A stretch of 64,000 nucleotides of DNA from Aphodosoma sp045631465 (GCA_045631465.1 JAZQUV010000033.1:54618-118617), one strand, 5' to 3'; positions 37,739 to 48,218 are shown, counted from the stretch's first letter. Program-made: numbers and translations. Notes: generated by a model not told the origin, from the letters alone.

Positions 37739-38923
37739 TTAAATTTTATATGTTGTCTGAAAATATCTAATCACTGTAAAAATCATCAAAAGTCCCCATC
37801 CATATGCAATATTACCAACTCCACCTCCAATTCCAGTAAAAAACATTATCGTCGGTAAAGATCTAAAATTAAAACAACACAAAAAAACTAACAACAACGA
37901 CACTATATAACTAATTAATCCATATTGGTCGATATTACCAATTTTCGCCTTTTGCGACATACCATGATATCTATCCTCTATTCGAATTGTCCCCTTCCCA
38001 AACCATATTTCTGGATCATTCAAATCCATATTCAAAGTATTCAATATTGGTACAATACGCGAAGATGCACTACCATCAGTTTCTCTAACAATCTCAGCAT
38101 CCAATGTCAAGGTCGCATTAATTACATTAACTGCTCTATCCAACTGCTTTATATTCATCAATGGCAATGTGAAATACAATCCCATAAACATTGGCACTAC
38201 ATACCACAATCGCTTTGCTTGCACGAAATACATCGCTTGTATCATCAACACAATAAATGCTGTACCCGAACCCATCGTTGTCATTGTATAGAGATACCCT
38301 ATTGTCACCCAACGATGGAATGGCTCAAATATTCGCTTCAATGACAATTTCTCCTCCTCCACTATCTCACAACACTTTAGATAGGCATAATACAACACAC
38401 CTAACACACGCGCTGTATGCGATGGTTCAAGATTCCAAGTCGGCAATTTGTCTATCGCAAGATAATATTGATTATACAGATTTATCAAAGGAAAATTATA
38501 AATACCTAACAAAATAGATACCTGCTGCGCCAGCAAACAGACCACATATGCCAATATCATAAACCGCAATAGCCTAATGAAATAGAGTAGCGAAAAGGCT
38601 TGCTTTTTATAGAGCAGGTTGTAAAAAACAATGTATGTTATCAAAAACATACCCAAATATCCCAATGTCGAAAATCGCACATAGTCCTGCTGATATGCAC
38701 AAAATAGCACCACCGCCATATATACCGAGCACCACACCGTTGCTTTTGTCAAATATGGTGTTTTGAACACAAACAGTAGCGGAGCTAACCCCATCAATGC
38801 CACTTTCAACGGACTCACACCATAGCCCTCTATAGCTACAAACTGCGTACACATCGTCACCAAATATATGGTGGCAATGCCCCTATTCGACGTTATATCT
38901 TTTAACTTAAATGGTATTTTCAT
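37739..38923 (-). CDS. wzy: O-antigen polymerase-like membrane protein (Wzy-type)
   Basis: 394 residues, ~11 TM helices with one long periplasmic loop (~250-325, holding LDRAVNVINATLTLDAEIVRETDGSASSRI). This topology and the polysaccharide neighbourhood fit a Wzy polymerase that joins repeat units at the periplasmic face. Primary sequence is poorly conserved in this family, so the call depends on topology and context. Confidence 0.75.
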   Translation of the reverse strand: MKIPFKLKDITSNRGIATIYLVTMCTQFVAIEGYGVSPLKVALMGLAPLLFVFKTPYLTKATVWCSVYMAVVLFCAYQQDYVRFSTLGYLGMFLITYIVFYNLLYKKQAFSLLYFIRLLRFMILAYVVCLLAQQVSILLGIYNFPLINLYNQYYLAIDKLPTWNLEPSHTARVLGVLYYAYLKCCEIVEEEKLSLKRIFEPFHRWVTIGYLYTMTTMGSGTAFIVLMIQAMYFVQAKRLWYVVPMFMGLYFTLPLMNIKQLDRAVNVINATLTLDAEIVRETDGSASSRIVPILNTLNMDLNDPEIWFGKGTIRIEDRYHGMSQKAKIGNIDQYGLISYIVSLLLVFLCCFNFRSLPTIMFFTGIGGGVGNIAYGWGLLMIFTVIRYFQTTYKI

Positions 38924-38967
38924 TTCTACAAAAATATTATCATATAAACTAGCACATAAAATGCCGA

Positions 38968-39870
38968 CTATTTACCGTTGACCCTTTTATAAATAGTGAA
39001 AACAAGCACGTATAATCTCATCGAGAGAATCGATATCCACCTACCCCACCACGAATCCTTACTATACCTCCTGTAAAAATATATCCTCGACCTCTGCCAA
39101 TGCTTGAACCGCTTCACAGGGTCCCCCTTTTCGCTCTTCACGTGTCGATGCACCGCCTGCGTATCCGCCAAATAATACATCTTCTTGCCCGCCATCTCCA
39201 CTTGTCGCGCCAATATCGCCTCCTCGCAATAGAGAAACGGATACTCATCAAAATAACCAATCTCTTCAACAAACGACATCCTAAGCATCAAACAGCATCC
39301 ACTCACCTTCGCGCACACATGGCTCTCTTTGTAGTTATCGATAAACGAATAGGTATCCACAGGTTTTTTATGGTTAAAGATCTCCTTCACCCAACCAAAA
39401 GTCGAATGCCAATCGCCATCGGGTAGCATAGGATTTTGGTGAATCCCCTCAGGAGTAACAACATCCGTTGCCGCCACCACGACATCTTCATCACGCTCCA
39501 TCACCTCCACAAGTCGAACTATGTAATTCACATCCGTCAGCTCCATATCCGGATTTATCACTAGCGCATATTTCGCACCAATCTCCGTAGCACGACGCAG
39601 ACCAATATTATTCCCTGCCGAATACCCCCTATTCTCCTCCGCATAAATAACCTCAGTTGACTGTTGAACCATCGGTCTTTGAGCCTTTGGCGATAAAAAG
39701 TTGACTGTTGACCATAATTCCTCATTCCTCATTCCTAATTCCTCATTCGAATTGTTGTCCACCACAATCACATGCAACTCCTCATTAAGTTTTTGCTTTT
39801 GCAAAAACTCAATGCACTTCATCGTATCCTTTGCCGAATTATAATTCAATATTATCGCTGCTATTTTCAT
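38968..39870 (-). CDS. Glycosyltransferase family 2 carrying an in-frame repeat insertion
   Basis: 300 residues from ATG 39870 (an ATG at 39897 would add nine). MKIAAIILNYNSAKDTMKC then VIVVDNNSN. At nucleotides ~39657-39757 a ~32-residue block (NEELGMRNEELWS, NFLSPKAQRPMVQQST) made of TTCCTCATTCC repeats and the GTCTTTGAGCCTTTGGCGA module interrupts the normal run to VIYAEENRGYSAGNNIGLR. Later motifs LVINPDMELTD and the ED-type acidic block are intact. The insertion lies in a surface loop after strand 2, so activity may persist. Confidence 0.88.
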   Translation of the reverse strand: MKIAAIILNYNSAKDTMKCIEFLQKQKLNEELHVIVVDNNSNEELGMRNEELWSTVNFLSPKAQRPMVQQSTEVIYAEENRGYSAGNNIGLRRATEIGAKYALVINPDMELTDVNYIVRLVEVMERDEDVVVAATDVVTPEGIHQNPMLPDGDWHSTFGWVKEIFNHKKPVDTYSFIDNYKESHVCAKVSGCCLMLRMSFVEEIGYFDEYPFLYCEEAILARQVEMAGKKMYYLADTQAVHRHVKSEKGDPVKRFKHWQRSRIYFYRRYSKDSWWGRWISILSMRLYVLVFTIYKRVNGK

Positions 39871-39893
39871 TTTATTCGCTACAACGCTCATCT

Positions 39894-40115
39894 TCAAAAC
39901 TCATCTCTATTAATTTCGATCGCCATCGGCGACTGATTTAAATATTGGCACCAAAACTCAGAAAATGTACGCATCTTCTTAATGCTTTCCTCCGAGAAAC
40001 CACGTAATCCAGGTAATTCCCTTCTTAATTGCTCACTTATTAACTTTATGGCAGCTAACCATAAACAATAGTCTATTTCTTTTTTATCAGGCACAACCCT
40101 GCAAATATCTGATTT
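39894..40115 (-). pseudogene. Remnant of a DUF1016 (YhcG-type PDDEXK nuclease) N-terminal domain
   Basis: About 74 codons open from after TGA 40118; GTG at 40094 is a possible start. The reading DICRVVPDKKEIDYCLWLA.. ELPGLRGFSEESIKKMRTFS..YLNQSPMAIEI matches the N-terminal DUF1016 segment (the RELPGLRGFSxxxIxxMRxF core). The C-terminal nuclease domain is missing, and the frame ends inside the next gene's first codons. It sits between a full GT2 gene and a fragment of the same GT2 start. Confidence 0.6.
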
Positions 40116-40205
40116 TCAAGACAAAGATACAATAAAAAACCTTTTCCGCAAAATTTTTTCAGCCCAAAACCTCAGTTTCCGCAAAATCTTCACCTATTAT
40201 TGTAC

Positions 40206-40271
40206 CTAATCACAAAAATAAACTTGTACTTTAGCTGAATTATAATTTAATATTACAACACCTATTTTCAT
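40206..40271 (-). pseudogene. Duplicate 5' end of a GT2 gene
   Basis: ATG 40271 opens MKIGVVILNYNSAKVQ and stops at TAG 40206. It parallels MKIAAIILNYNSAKDT of the gene at 39870, and the preceding bases (TTGTAGCGAATAAAATGAAAATAG) match those at 39865-39889. The DUF1016 remnant lies between the two copies. Confidence 0.75.
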
Positions 40272-40326
40272 TTTATTCGCTACAATAACCAAACATTCCT
40301 CACTCCTAACTCCTCATTCCTAATTT

Positions 40327-42462
40327 TTATCTATTATGCTTAAATCTCAAATACAAAAACCGTCTTAATCGCCCACTCCAACTATGCAACCGCCACAAAA
40401 CATTCATATATCTGTATCCAACACTCAAACACAAACTCGCTTTGTCAAAAGCTGTAATATTTGCTCCTAAGCAGACAAAATGGAACAACTCCTTCATTGT
40501 CATCCTACGCACAAAACTATCCGCATCAAAATCACTTGTAACCTCAAATGGCGATAGATCAATCTTTTTCGACAATGCCACAATATCTTGCATCTGCCCA
40601 CAAGCCCATGCTCGCAACTTCTCCTCCGACAATCCTGCCTCATAGACCCATTTCGTAAGTAGTGCCACCACCTCACAATTAGCTTTCGTTATCTCCGTAT
40701 CGCAAAACTCCTCTCCATCAGGGAATAGTGGGATCACAGATTCCATATCGCCCCCTGAGCCACGTCGAAGGGCATACCCCACCGTTGTTGGATATGGCGA
40801 AGCCGAAAAATAATTCTCAATCAACGCCGTTGCTGTCGTTGTCAACTCGCCTGTTTGAAAATAAAGAGCATACTCGCCACACTCCTCTCCAAACACATCA
40901 CCTCGCACACCGTAATAGAAAAATCTAACACGCGAAGCCCCTACTGAATCTAATACCTTGTTCACCATCAAACGCGAAGTTCCCAACCATCCCACATCTA
41001 CCATATCACAACTATCGCCACTCAACAACCCCTCTTGTTCAAAATATCTAACCAACAACTCTTTTGCCTCACCAGCTCTCTCTCGCAACACCGCAAGATA
41101 TTCACCATTAAATATCTTATCCAAAAAATCGGCTTCATCCGCACGATTTCGTATCTTCTGATAATCAAATTCTATATTCCACTGTTTCAATTCATCACGA
41201 TTAGTTGCCAACATCGCCAACAAATCATCAACCTTTTTGCCATAGATAGTCTTTTTATCCATCACCGACAGCATCTGCTCTGCCGACACATCACATGCCA
41301 GATATGGCAAAAACAACGACCTACGCGACAAGAACAAATAATGCAACTCAACATTATGAAAATACTCTTGCAACTGCTCCACCCCCTTCATCAACACATA
41401 ACTATCCCTCGAAAGAAAATAAAGCTTCCGACTATTAACTCGCGAAGCGTTAAAATCCGTGTCATCCGTAGAGCAATGTTTTAGACGCAGTCTAAAACGA
41501 GCGAATCGATTATGAGAAGTATCAGTGTCATCTGTGTTAAAACTTCCGTGTATTCCGTGCGTTCTGTGTGAAACATCTGTTGTCTGTTGTCCGTTGTCCG
41601 TTGAACCATCGGTCTTTGAGCCTTTGGCGATAAAATGTTGACCGTTGACTATCCAAAAGATATACGGCACATACGCTGGAGCAACAAAATCCGCCGCCAT
41701 CCTAACAAACGGATTATCCCCCAACGCTATACGCGCTGCGCGCTGATAACCACCCAACACATCACCACACTCCGCATCCGTATATGTAGTATCCACCCAC
41801 GTAGCATCCACCCCCTTTTTTTTCGCCATCACCACATCGCTACGACGATTATCGCCCCAATGTTTCCACACTTCGGGTTTCAACTCTTGGCGCACAAAAT
41901 CATACATCGTTCCCAAATCCTTACGCGCCCCACACTCACACGACACATATATCAAATCCCCATCACCAAAACACCCCTCTCTACGCAACACCTCCCTCAA
42001 AAACTGCGAATCAAGATACATATCACTAATAAATGCTATCTGCCATCCCTCTTCACGATACTGCTCAATTATTCTTTTCATCGCAGGATTCACCATCAAA
42101 TTCTCCGCCTCAATCCCCTTCTCCATCTCCACAAGTTCAGAACTTAGATATTGTCCCCCTGTCTTAGGGGGACGAGCCTGCAAGGCGGAGGGGGTTATAA
42201 TCTGTAATCTGTAATCTGTAATCTGTAATCTGTAATCTCTCATAAATCTCCTCCAAACCAACCCCACATTCCTCATTCCTAATTTATCATTCCTCATTGA
42301 AGAAACAACCATAGGTTCTCTCTTCCGCCACTCCACAAATCCATCCTGAGCAACTTTATCACCAGGATACAACCTCTCAGCCATCAAATAAAAAATATTT
42401 TCTGGCTTGCCACATCGACGAATCAACGCCGTATCAAATATATCAAAAGAAGCTAATTTCAT
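40327..42462 (-). CDS. HAD-superfamily protein of polysaccharide loci (COG5610-like) with two in-frame repeat insertions
   Basis: 711 residues. Opens LASFDIFDTALIRRCGKP (HAD motif I DxFDT at 6-10); MKRIIEQYREEGWQIAFISDMY carries motif II; VWKHWGDNRRSDVVMAKKKG the distal acidic motif. The C-terminal half (REDXY..FYYGVRGDVFG) resembles proteins encoded with capsule glycosyltransferases. Two blocks look inserted: ~42130-42300 (AATCTGTAATCTG tandem, a CCCCCT..AGGGGGAC element, TCCTCATTCC units) and ~41430-41650 (GTGTCATCCGTG units plus a palindrome). Both keep frame. Confidence 0.8.
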   Translation of the reverse strand: MKLASFDIFDTALIRRCGKPENIFYLMAERLYPGDKVAQDGFVEWRKREPMVVSSMRNDKLGMRNVGLVWRRFMRDYRLQITDYRLQIITPSALQARPPKTGGQYLSSELVEMEKGIEAENLMVNPAMKRIIEQYREEGWQIAFISDMYLDSQFLREVLRREGCFGDGDLIYVSCECGARKDLGTMYDFVRQELKPEVWKHWGDNRRSDVVMAKKKGVDATWVDTTYTDAECGDVLGGYQRAARIALGDNPFVRMAADFVAPAYVPYIFWIVNGQHFIAKGSKTDGSTDNGQQTTDVSHRTHGIHGSFNTDDTDTSHNRFARFRLRLKHCSTDDTDFNASRVNSRKLYFLSRDSYVLMKGVEQLQEYFHNVELHYLFLSRRSLFLPYLACDVSAEQMLSVMDKKTIYGKKVDDLLAMLATNRDELKQWNIEFDYQKIRNRADEADFLDKIFNGEYLAVLRERAGEAKELLVRYFEQEGLLSGDSCDMVDVGWLGTSRLMVNKVLDSVGASRVRFFYYGVRGDVFGEECGEYALYFQTGELTTTATALIENYFSASPYPTTVGYALRRGSGGDMESVIPLFPDGEEFCDTEITKANCEVVALLTKWVYEAGLSEEKLRAWACGQMQDIVALSKKIDLSPFEVTSDFDADSFVRRMTMKELFHFVCLGANITAFDKASLCLSVGYRYMNVLWRLHSWSGRLRRFLYLRFKHNR
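41452..41509 (+). repeat. 58 bp palindrome-bearing repeat, copy A (inside the HAD gene)
   Basis: AAAATCCGTGTCATCCGTAG, then AGCAATG, the inverted repeat TTTTAGAC-GCA-GTCTAAAA at 41479-41497, then CGAGCGAATCGA. Differs from copy B (42467-42524) at one base. Confidence 0.85.
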
Positions 42463-42466
42463 TAAT

Positions 42467-42524
42467 AAAATCCGTGTTATCCGTAGAGCAATGTTTTAGA
42501 CGCAGTCTAAAACGAGCGAATCGA
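42467..42524 (+). repeat. 58 bp palindrome-bearing repeat, copy B (just upstream of the HAD gene)
   Basis: Same 58 bp with GTTATC for GTCATC; palindrome at 42494-42512. The two near-identical copies, one inside and one outside the gene, point to a recent duplication or insertion. Followed at 42547-42575 by AAAATCTGTGCCATCTGTGG. Confidence 0.85.
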
Positions 42525-42580
42525 ATAATAAAAGAAGAAAAATATCTAAAAAATCTGTGCCATCTGTGGGAGACAAAAAA

Positions 42581-43657
42581 TTATTTCTTTATATCAAAAA
42601 ACACTTCTAACAATTTCCCATACGCTCTATCCCATGTAAACTGCTTAATATGTTCCATCGCATTAGTCGCAAGACGACATCGCAACTCATCATCCTCTAT
42701 CAATCGCATAATATTATCCGCCAACCCCCGAGCATCTCGCACTGGCGACACCAACGCATTCTCCTCATTTACTGCCATCTCCATGTACCCCTTATTATCA
42801 GTACACGCCACCGCTGCACCACATATCATAGCCTCACCTACAGTCAATCCCCACCCCTCAATGTTACTTGTACCCAAAAAGATTGATGCTTCGTTATAAA
42901 TCCTATTATGCGTATCCCTATCTGGCCGTTGGTAATATTCATACCTCTCAGGTAAATCTGCAGGTCTTTCGGGTGTACCAAACAATATAACTTTCAATTG
43001 AGGATACCTCTGTTTCACCAACTCCAAAGCCTCAAAACCATATTTACATCCCTTCAATTCTGCTGTGTGATACATCATCACGACAGTGAATTTATCTCGC
43101 ATATCTATTGGTTTTGCATATCTAAAATAATTAAAATCAAATCCATTCGGCACAACCTCACAATCTTCGCCAACACCTACTATTATCTCATTCAACCAAT
43201 AGGCAACAGCAATTTTTTTCAAAGGATATTGATATGTTGAGCGTAACATCTCATCTGTCACACCACCCCAATTTTCATACCCTTGAATAAAATAATATTT
43301 TCTATCCGTTGGATAATCCTTTACATACATCGCTGTATAAGGCGATGTTGCAATGTATATATCCGATTTAGGCACATGTCGATAATTAAGCGATAACGTA
43401 AAATGCTCCTTCACTCGTTTATCTAAAGCAAACCAACTCCGCGCCGAATAACCCTTTATGAGTCGCTCGACGTATCTCACGCAGTTAGTCAGTTTGAAAT
43501 AAAGCGATTTCTTTTGCCAAAAAAGCGAACCTGAATACACCACATTCACCTTATATCCATCCGCCACAAGTCGGTTGGCATACTCATACACCACCTTATA
43601 CCCCCCAGTCGGACCATCTACTGGATGTGGAAATACAAATGTAATAATTGAACTCAT
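42581..43657 (-). CDS. Glycosyltransferase family 4
   Basis: 358 residues. ITFVFPHPVDGPTGGYKVVY at the N terminus is the donor-side Gly-rich loop; GTPERPADLPERYEY; and GTSNIEGWGLTVGEAMICG near 270 is the EX7E catalytic/nucleotide region. Overlaps the previous GT4 by 4 bp. Operon member; sugar unknown. Confidence 0.92.
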   Translation of the reverse strand: MSSIITFVFPHPVDGPTGGYKVVYEYANRLVADGYKVNVVYSGSLFWQKKSLYFKLTNCVRYVERLIKGYSARSWFALDKRVKEHFTLSLNYRHVPKSDIYIATSPYTAMYVKDYPTDRKYYFIQGYENWGGVTDEMLRSTYQYPLKKIAVAYWLNEIIVGVGEDCEVVPNGFDFNYFRYAKPIDMRDKFTVVMMYHTAELKGCKYGFEALELVKQRYPQLKVILFGTPERPADLPERYEYYQRPDRDTHNRIYNEASIFLGTSNIEGWGLTVGEAMICGAAVACTDNKGYMEMAVNEENALVSPVRDARGLADNIMRLIEDDELRCRLATNAMEHIKQFTWDRAYGKLLEVFFDIKK

Positions 43658-44841
43658 AATGTTTCAAACAAATCAATCCATTGCTGTGCAATTTTTTTAC
43701 TATCATATCTACGAACTGACTCCATTGCCGACTCTGCCATCTTCAATCTAATATCTTCATCTCGCATCAACAACGTCAATTTCTCAACATATTCATCCTC
43801 GTCAAATGCCTTCACTAAAAAACCATTCTCTCCATCATTGATAATATCCGTCGCACTTGCATAACTATTATACGCCATTGGCACAAGCCCATTAGACTGT
43901 GCTTCAACAAGCACCATCCCCCACCCCTCAGTCGAACTTGTCATACACAACACAGCTCCTCTATCGTAATACTCCTGAGGATTACAAAAACCCACAAAGT
44001 TTATATTCGTTATATCATATTTTTTTGCCAAATTTCTAAAATAATCAATATCTCCACTACCCAATACATCCAACTGCCAATCAGGAAAATTCAATGATAC
44101 ACGCTTCCATATTCTCATCATCCTATCAACTCGTTTCATGCCAAACTCCACACGTCCACACCACAACACACGTTTCTCTTTCTCGCTAACTATTCTATTT
44201 GGCTGAATTGATGGGTTATTGATTGCAACAAGTTTATGCGCCTCATCTTTCAATCCAACCGCTTTTTCAAAAAGTGGTATATAATTTTCCGACAAAAGCA
44301 TCACCTTATCAGACCACTGATATGCCTCTAACAATTTTTGTCTATTCTCTTTAGCTATTTTTCTTCTATTCCTCAACCAATAATTTCCCCACAACAACAC
44401 ATCTCGCAAATAATTAATAGGATTATTACCCAAACGATATTTCACAAAAAACATCTCTTTTGCAATATCATTCAAATGAGTAATAGAAAAATGAAGAGTA
44501 GAAATCAACTTAACCCCTGTCTCTGTTTTCACTTTTGCACACAAACGAGTCAACTCCTCCGAATCAGCAAACTGATGAAGAATAATATCAATTTTATTCT
44601 CTCTTACATATTGAACAAAATAATCAAAGTTTTCAGTACAATCTATAACCTTATTATTCGGCAAAAAACTTTGAGCAATCCCCTCTATATTATCAAATCG
44701 CAAATCACTACCCGAAAGATAAGTTATAAACTGCACAACATGCTCCTCATTCTTCCACTCATTTCCTAAAATAGAAGAAACTCTTTTTACCCCTCCTATA
44801 AACTGTGGATTACCATCTATATTTGTTATAAGTATATTCAT
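43654..44841 (-). CDS. Glycosyltransferase family 4
   Basis: 395 residues. NILITNIDGNPQFIGGVKRV start, VLWCGRVEFGMKRVDRMMRI near 232 and MTSSTEGWGMVLVEAQSNG near 310. Separate from its neighbour upstream by ~120 bp. Poly-purine biased and AT-rich like the other cluster genes. Confidence 0.92.
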   Translation of the reverse strand: MNILITNIDGNPQFIGGVKRVSSILGNEWKNEEHVVQFITYLSGSDLRFDNIEGIAQSFLPNNKVIDCTENFDYFVQYVRENKIDIILHQFADSEELTRLCAKVKTETGVKLISTLHFSITHLNDIAKEMFFVKYRLGNNPINYLRDVLLWGNYWLRNRRKIAKENRQKLLEAYQWSDKVMLLSENYIPLFEKAVGLKDEAHKLVAINNPSIQPNRIVSEKEKRVLWCGRVEFGMKRVDRMMRIWKRVSLNFPDWQLDVLGSGDIDYFRNLAKKYDITNINFVGFCNPQEYYDRGAVLCMTSSTEGWGMVLVEAQSNGLVPMAYNSYASATDIINDGENGFLVKAFDEDEYVEKLTLLMRDEDIRLKMAESAMESVRRYDSKKIAQQWIDLFETL

Positions 44842-44965
44842 ATTTTATGTGATTTTATTTGCCTACACAAATCTTAAAAATAAACCCATAATAATTTCCC
44901 GATAAATATTAGCATGTATAATTATAAAATAAACTAACTATAAAAATATCTCTTAATAAATATGA

Positions 44966-45853
44966 CTAATTTCTCATACGTACAGATTGATGCTTATTTC
45001 TAAACAAGTAACACCACATGTGTTTAATCGTCATCTTGTTCTTAAATTCTTTTAACCCCATCACACCTCCAACATAAGCGTGTAAATAGTTATACGTTTC
45101 TTGAAGTATTATTTCTACATCATATATTTTCTCTGCAGATAAAAATTCTTTCAACCGATAAATAAAATTACTATACCACTCATAATGCTTAGTTGTGTAC
45201 TTAATTGTAAGACTATTTTCATTATCCCCTACAGTGTAATAATAATATGCTTTATCAAGATAACCAACTTTCTTAATTTTAGAAAAAAGTTGCACCCATA
45301 TCAATAAATCTTCTCGAGCATTAATATTTTCGTAAAATTTTAAATCAAAATCTATATATAACCTATGTTTCACCAATTTATTACACAAAGAACCATGAAT
45401 ATCACAAACTAACATCTCTTTCAATATCTCTTTTGGGTTCAAAGATTTTGGTTGTTGTTTATTATAAATTATCACATCCCCTCTTTTTTCGTAATAATCA
45501 CACATCAATACATCACAATCTAACTCCTGCGCTTTCTCAACCATATCTTCAAGCATATTAACTGCAATATAATCATCTGAATCAACTTGAATACTATATT
45601 CTCCATTCGCTTCTTTTACACCTAATGCACGCGCCGAACTTACCCCTCCATTCTCTTTATGAAATACTCGTACACGAGAATCTTTCGCTGCATACTCATC
45701 ACATATCTCACCCGACCTATCTGGCGAACCATCATCAATTAACAACAACTCGAAATTCTCCATCGTTTGTGCTAATATGCTATCTATACAACGATGTAGC
45801 CACTTCTCTGCTTTATATACTGGAACTATTACGGAAACTAAAGGACTAGACAT
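44966..45853 (-). CDS. Glycosyltransferase family 2
   Basis: 295 residues. VSVIVPVYKAEKWLHRCIDS, LLLIDDGSPDRSGEICDEYA and DSDDYIAV (DxD) near 93. The first ~80 residues are almost identical to those of the next GT2 upstream (45838-46836), while the C-terminal halves differ. Overlaps that gene by 16 bp. Confidence 0.92.
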   Translation of the reverse strand: MSSPLVSVIVPVYKAEKWLHRCIDSILAQTMENFELLLIDDGSPDRSGEICDEYAAKDSRVRVFHKENGGVSSARALGVKEANGEYSIQVDSDDYIAVNMLEDMVEKAQELDCDVLMCDYYEKRGDVIIYNKQQPKSLNPKEILKEMLVCDIHGSLCNKLVKHRLYIDFDLKFYENINAREDLLIWVQLFSKIKKVGYLDKAYYYYTVGDNENSLTIKYTTKHYEWYSNFIYRLKEFLSAEKIYDVEIILQETYNYLHAYVGGVMGLKEFKNKMTIKHMWCYLFRNKHQSVRMRN

Positions 45854-46836
45854 ATACTAAATATCTTATTTTTTATTCTAATCAAAACATTTAATACTTT
45901 TCTAATAAAAATTAACACCCAGCGTACACTTTTATTTGTTTCAACCAATAATAATCTTGATATTATTTGCCCTTTATAATTATACTGTTTTATTTCTTTC
46001 AAAAGATTACTATGAAAATCACTACCAATCCAAGTTGGTCTATCTATAGAATATCCAAAATGCTGATCAAAAGTTCTTATTTTAAATCTTAAGAAACAAT
46101 GAATATATTTCTCTTTACAATCATCTGCTACAGATTCCCATAAATTATCATAGAACATTTGTTCATATTGTGGTGATGTTTTAAATGTATGTATACAACT
46201 ATTTGCATGCTGTCTATAAAAATAAATATCTTTAGATACAAAAACAACATCTTTATCATTATTAAAAGCTATTCTTACACTGCCAATAGCATCCTCACCC
46301 ATACAAATTTCTCTTGATAAATTAAAAACATCTTTTGTCAAAACCTCTTTCCTATACAATTTTGAACATAATCCAACATTTCCAATTCCAGAAAACATAT
46401 TTTCCTTATATTCTTCCGAAGATATTTTATTAACAACAATATCCTTTTCTGAAATAACCAATGAAGATATTTCACTATCAAAAAAAACAATATTTCCACA
46501 AACAACATTAACATCTGAAGATATAAAAGCCAACAAATATTCTAATGCATCTTTTGACAACTCATCATCAGCATCAACAAACATAATCCACTCTCCTAAA
46601 GATTCAGTAAAACCCTTTGCTCTTGCCGAACTTACCCCTCCATTCTCTTTATGGAATACTCGTACACGCGAATCTTTCGCTGCATACTCATCACATATCT
46701 CACCACTCCTATCAGGCGAACCATCATCTATCAACAACAACTCAAAATCCTCCATCGTCTGCGCTAATATACTATCTACACAACAATGTAGCCACTTTTC
46801 GGCTTTATATACTGGAACTATTACGGAAACTAACAT
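45838..46836 (-). CDS. Glycosyltransferase family 2
   Basis: 332 residues. VSVIVPVYKAEKWLHCCVDS, same DDGSPDRSGEICDEYA block, then FVDADDELSKDALEYL. The C-terminal ~200 residues are unrelated to the paralogue and end in a hydrophobic helix (NKIFSICLVL). N-terminal identity at DNA level suggests recent duplication or gene conversion. Confidence 0.92.
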   Translation of the reverse strand: MLVSVIVPVYKAEKWLHCCVDSILAQTMEDFELLLIDDGSPDRSGEICDEYAAKDSRVRVFHKENGGVSSARAKGFTESLGEWIMFVDADDELSKDALEYLLAFISSDVNVVCGNIVFFDSEISSLVISEKDIVVNKISSEEYKENMFSGIGNVGLCSKLYRKEVLTKDVFNLSREICMGEDAIGSVRIAFNNDKDVVFVSKDIYFYRQHANSCIHTFKTSPQYEQMFYDNLWESVADDCKEKYIHCFLRFKIRTFDQHFGYSIDRPTWIGSDFHSNLLKEIKQYNYKGQIISRLLLVETNKSVRWVLIFIRKVLNVLIRIKNKIFSICLVL

Positions 46837-46903
46837 TTCAATGAGTAATTAAGAATTAAGAATTAAAAGTTAAAAATTAAGAACATATATTTCCAATTCA
46901 TCT

Positions 46904-47920
46904 CTAAAATTTATTCTTTCTATCTAAAACTAATACTATTTTATTGAACATAAATAATCTTATTTGATCCACTAGTACTGCAACGACAAATGTCCCAACT
47001 ATACCAATAACCCACAATCCTACAACACTAAAACCTGAGTATTCAGCATAAACACTATTATAATATCCTTTCAAAAATGGTTCTACACTTCTTAAAGCAA
47101 ACCAAGAATTATGAAACAGCAACACACCTAAACAAGATTTTGCTATATGATTAACAGCTCTCGAATTTGGCATTTGCATCTTCTGAAAACCAAAGAAAAA
47201 AGCTACTGCCGATAAGATAACCAACGGATTATTATAATTATACAAAACTCCCATTACCCTTTCTATTGAAAATCTTAGTGCTAAATATTCAAGTCCAGCC
47301 AACAACAGAGAAATAAATATATAAATCAAAAATCCATTATTCTTTAACCATTTTGGTGCTCCATGCAAAGCAAAATATCTGGCTAATAGATATAATTGAC
47401 AAAAGGATAAAATTGAATAACCACTTGAAAATTCTCCTCTATTAACTGCACATGAAAATGGCATCCAACCACTCCAAAATGAGTAAGCAAACAACAAAAT
47501 TAGCAAATAACCAAAACTACGTTTATCTATATTCTCTATGAATTTATTCAATATTGGAGATGCCAACACTAATCCTAAATAGTCCATTACAAACCAATGG
47601 GAATTAGAAACAAAAAATATCGACCGTAAAATAAATCCTTCTCCACTAATAAAGTTTATTAATGACAATACAATGAAATAGAAAAAACAGAAGAATACTA
47701 TGTTCAATATTGTTTTTGGTTTAAATTTAATAGAGAACCAACCACTAATAAACACGAATACATTAACTCCTATAATCGTAAAACTCTCAAGCAATATCAA
47801 TCCCCACGATGTTTCTGCCAATGTCTTTGGCTATCCAAAATAGAGAAATCCTGAGTGCACCAACAACACACAGATAATCGATGCTATACGACACAGTTCT
47901 ATATTTGATTCTCTTTGCAT
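46904..47920 (-). pseudogene. Acyltransferase 3 family protein with in-frame TAG
   Basis: 339 codons from ATG 47920 in one frame with a single TAG at 47833-47831 (codon 30). Codons 1-29 read MQRESNIELCRIASIICVLL then VHSGFLYFG, the family's catalytic-His helix; after the stop PKTLAETSWGLILLES continues the conserved text. The rest (~10 TM, VFVFISGWFSIKFKP) is intact. TGG to TAG would explain it. Without the first 30 codons the catalytic His is lost. Confidence 0.8.
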
Positions 47921-48218
47921 AAAATTTTAGTGTTTAATATTATTCGCTTCGCTCATGATTTTTTTCTTCCACAGATTTTTTAACAAGATTATTGCTCTGC
48001 TTTTGCTTGCCACAAAAAGTATATAGACGACAGACCCCCTCCGAGCAAGCTCTCGTCACCCTAACTCAGGGGGACAATATGATGAGTCGTACGCCCCCTA
48101 CCTTTTGTTTTCTTCTCCGATCTTTCACTCCTACGGAGTTTTGCTGTCGTGTTACTACTACCAAGCGCTGACGCACCTGTCTGTGATATGACACCTCTAC
48201 GAGGTTTTATAAAGCTAC
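47919..48218 (-). repeat. Direct repeat R, copy 1
   Basis: Contains, left to right: AAAATTTTAGTGTTTAATAT, TATTCGCTTC, CCACAGATTTTTTAACAAGA, TTGCTCTGCTTTTGCTTGC, a reversed GGGGGT..CCCCCT element (48031-48074), CCTTTTGTTTTCTTCTCCGA, CTCCTACGGAGTTTTGCTGT, CAAGCGCTGACGCACCTGTC and ACACCTCTACGAGGTTT. It ends inside the stop of the AlbA_2 gene. The first ~32 bp are shared only with copy 3. Confidence 0.85.
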
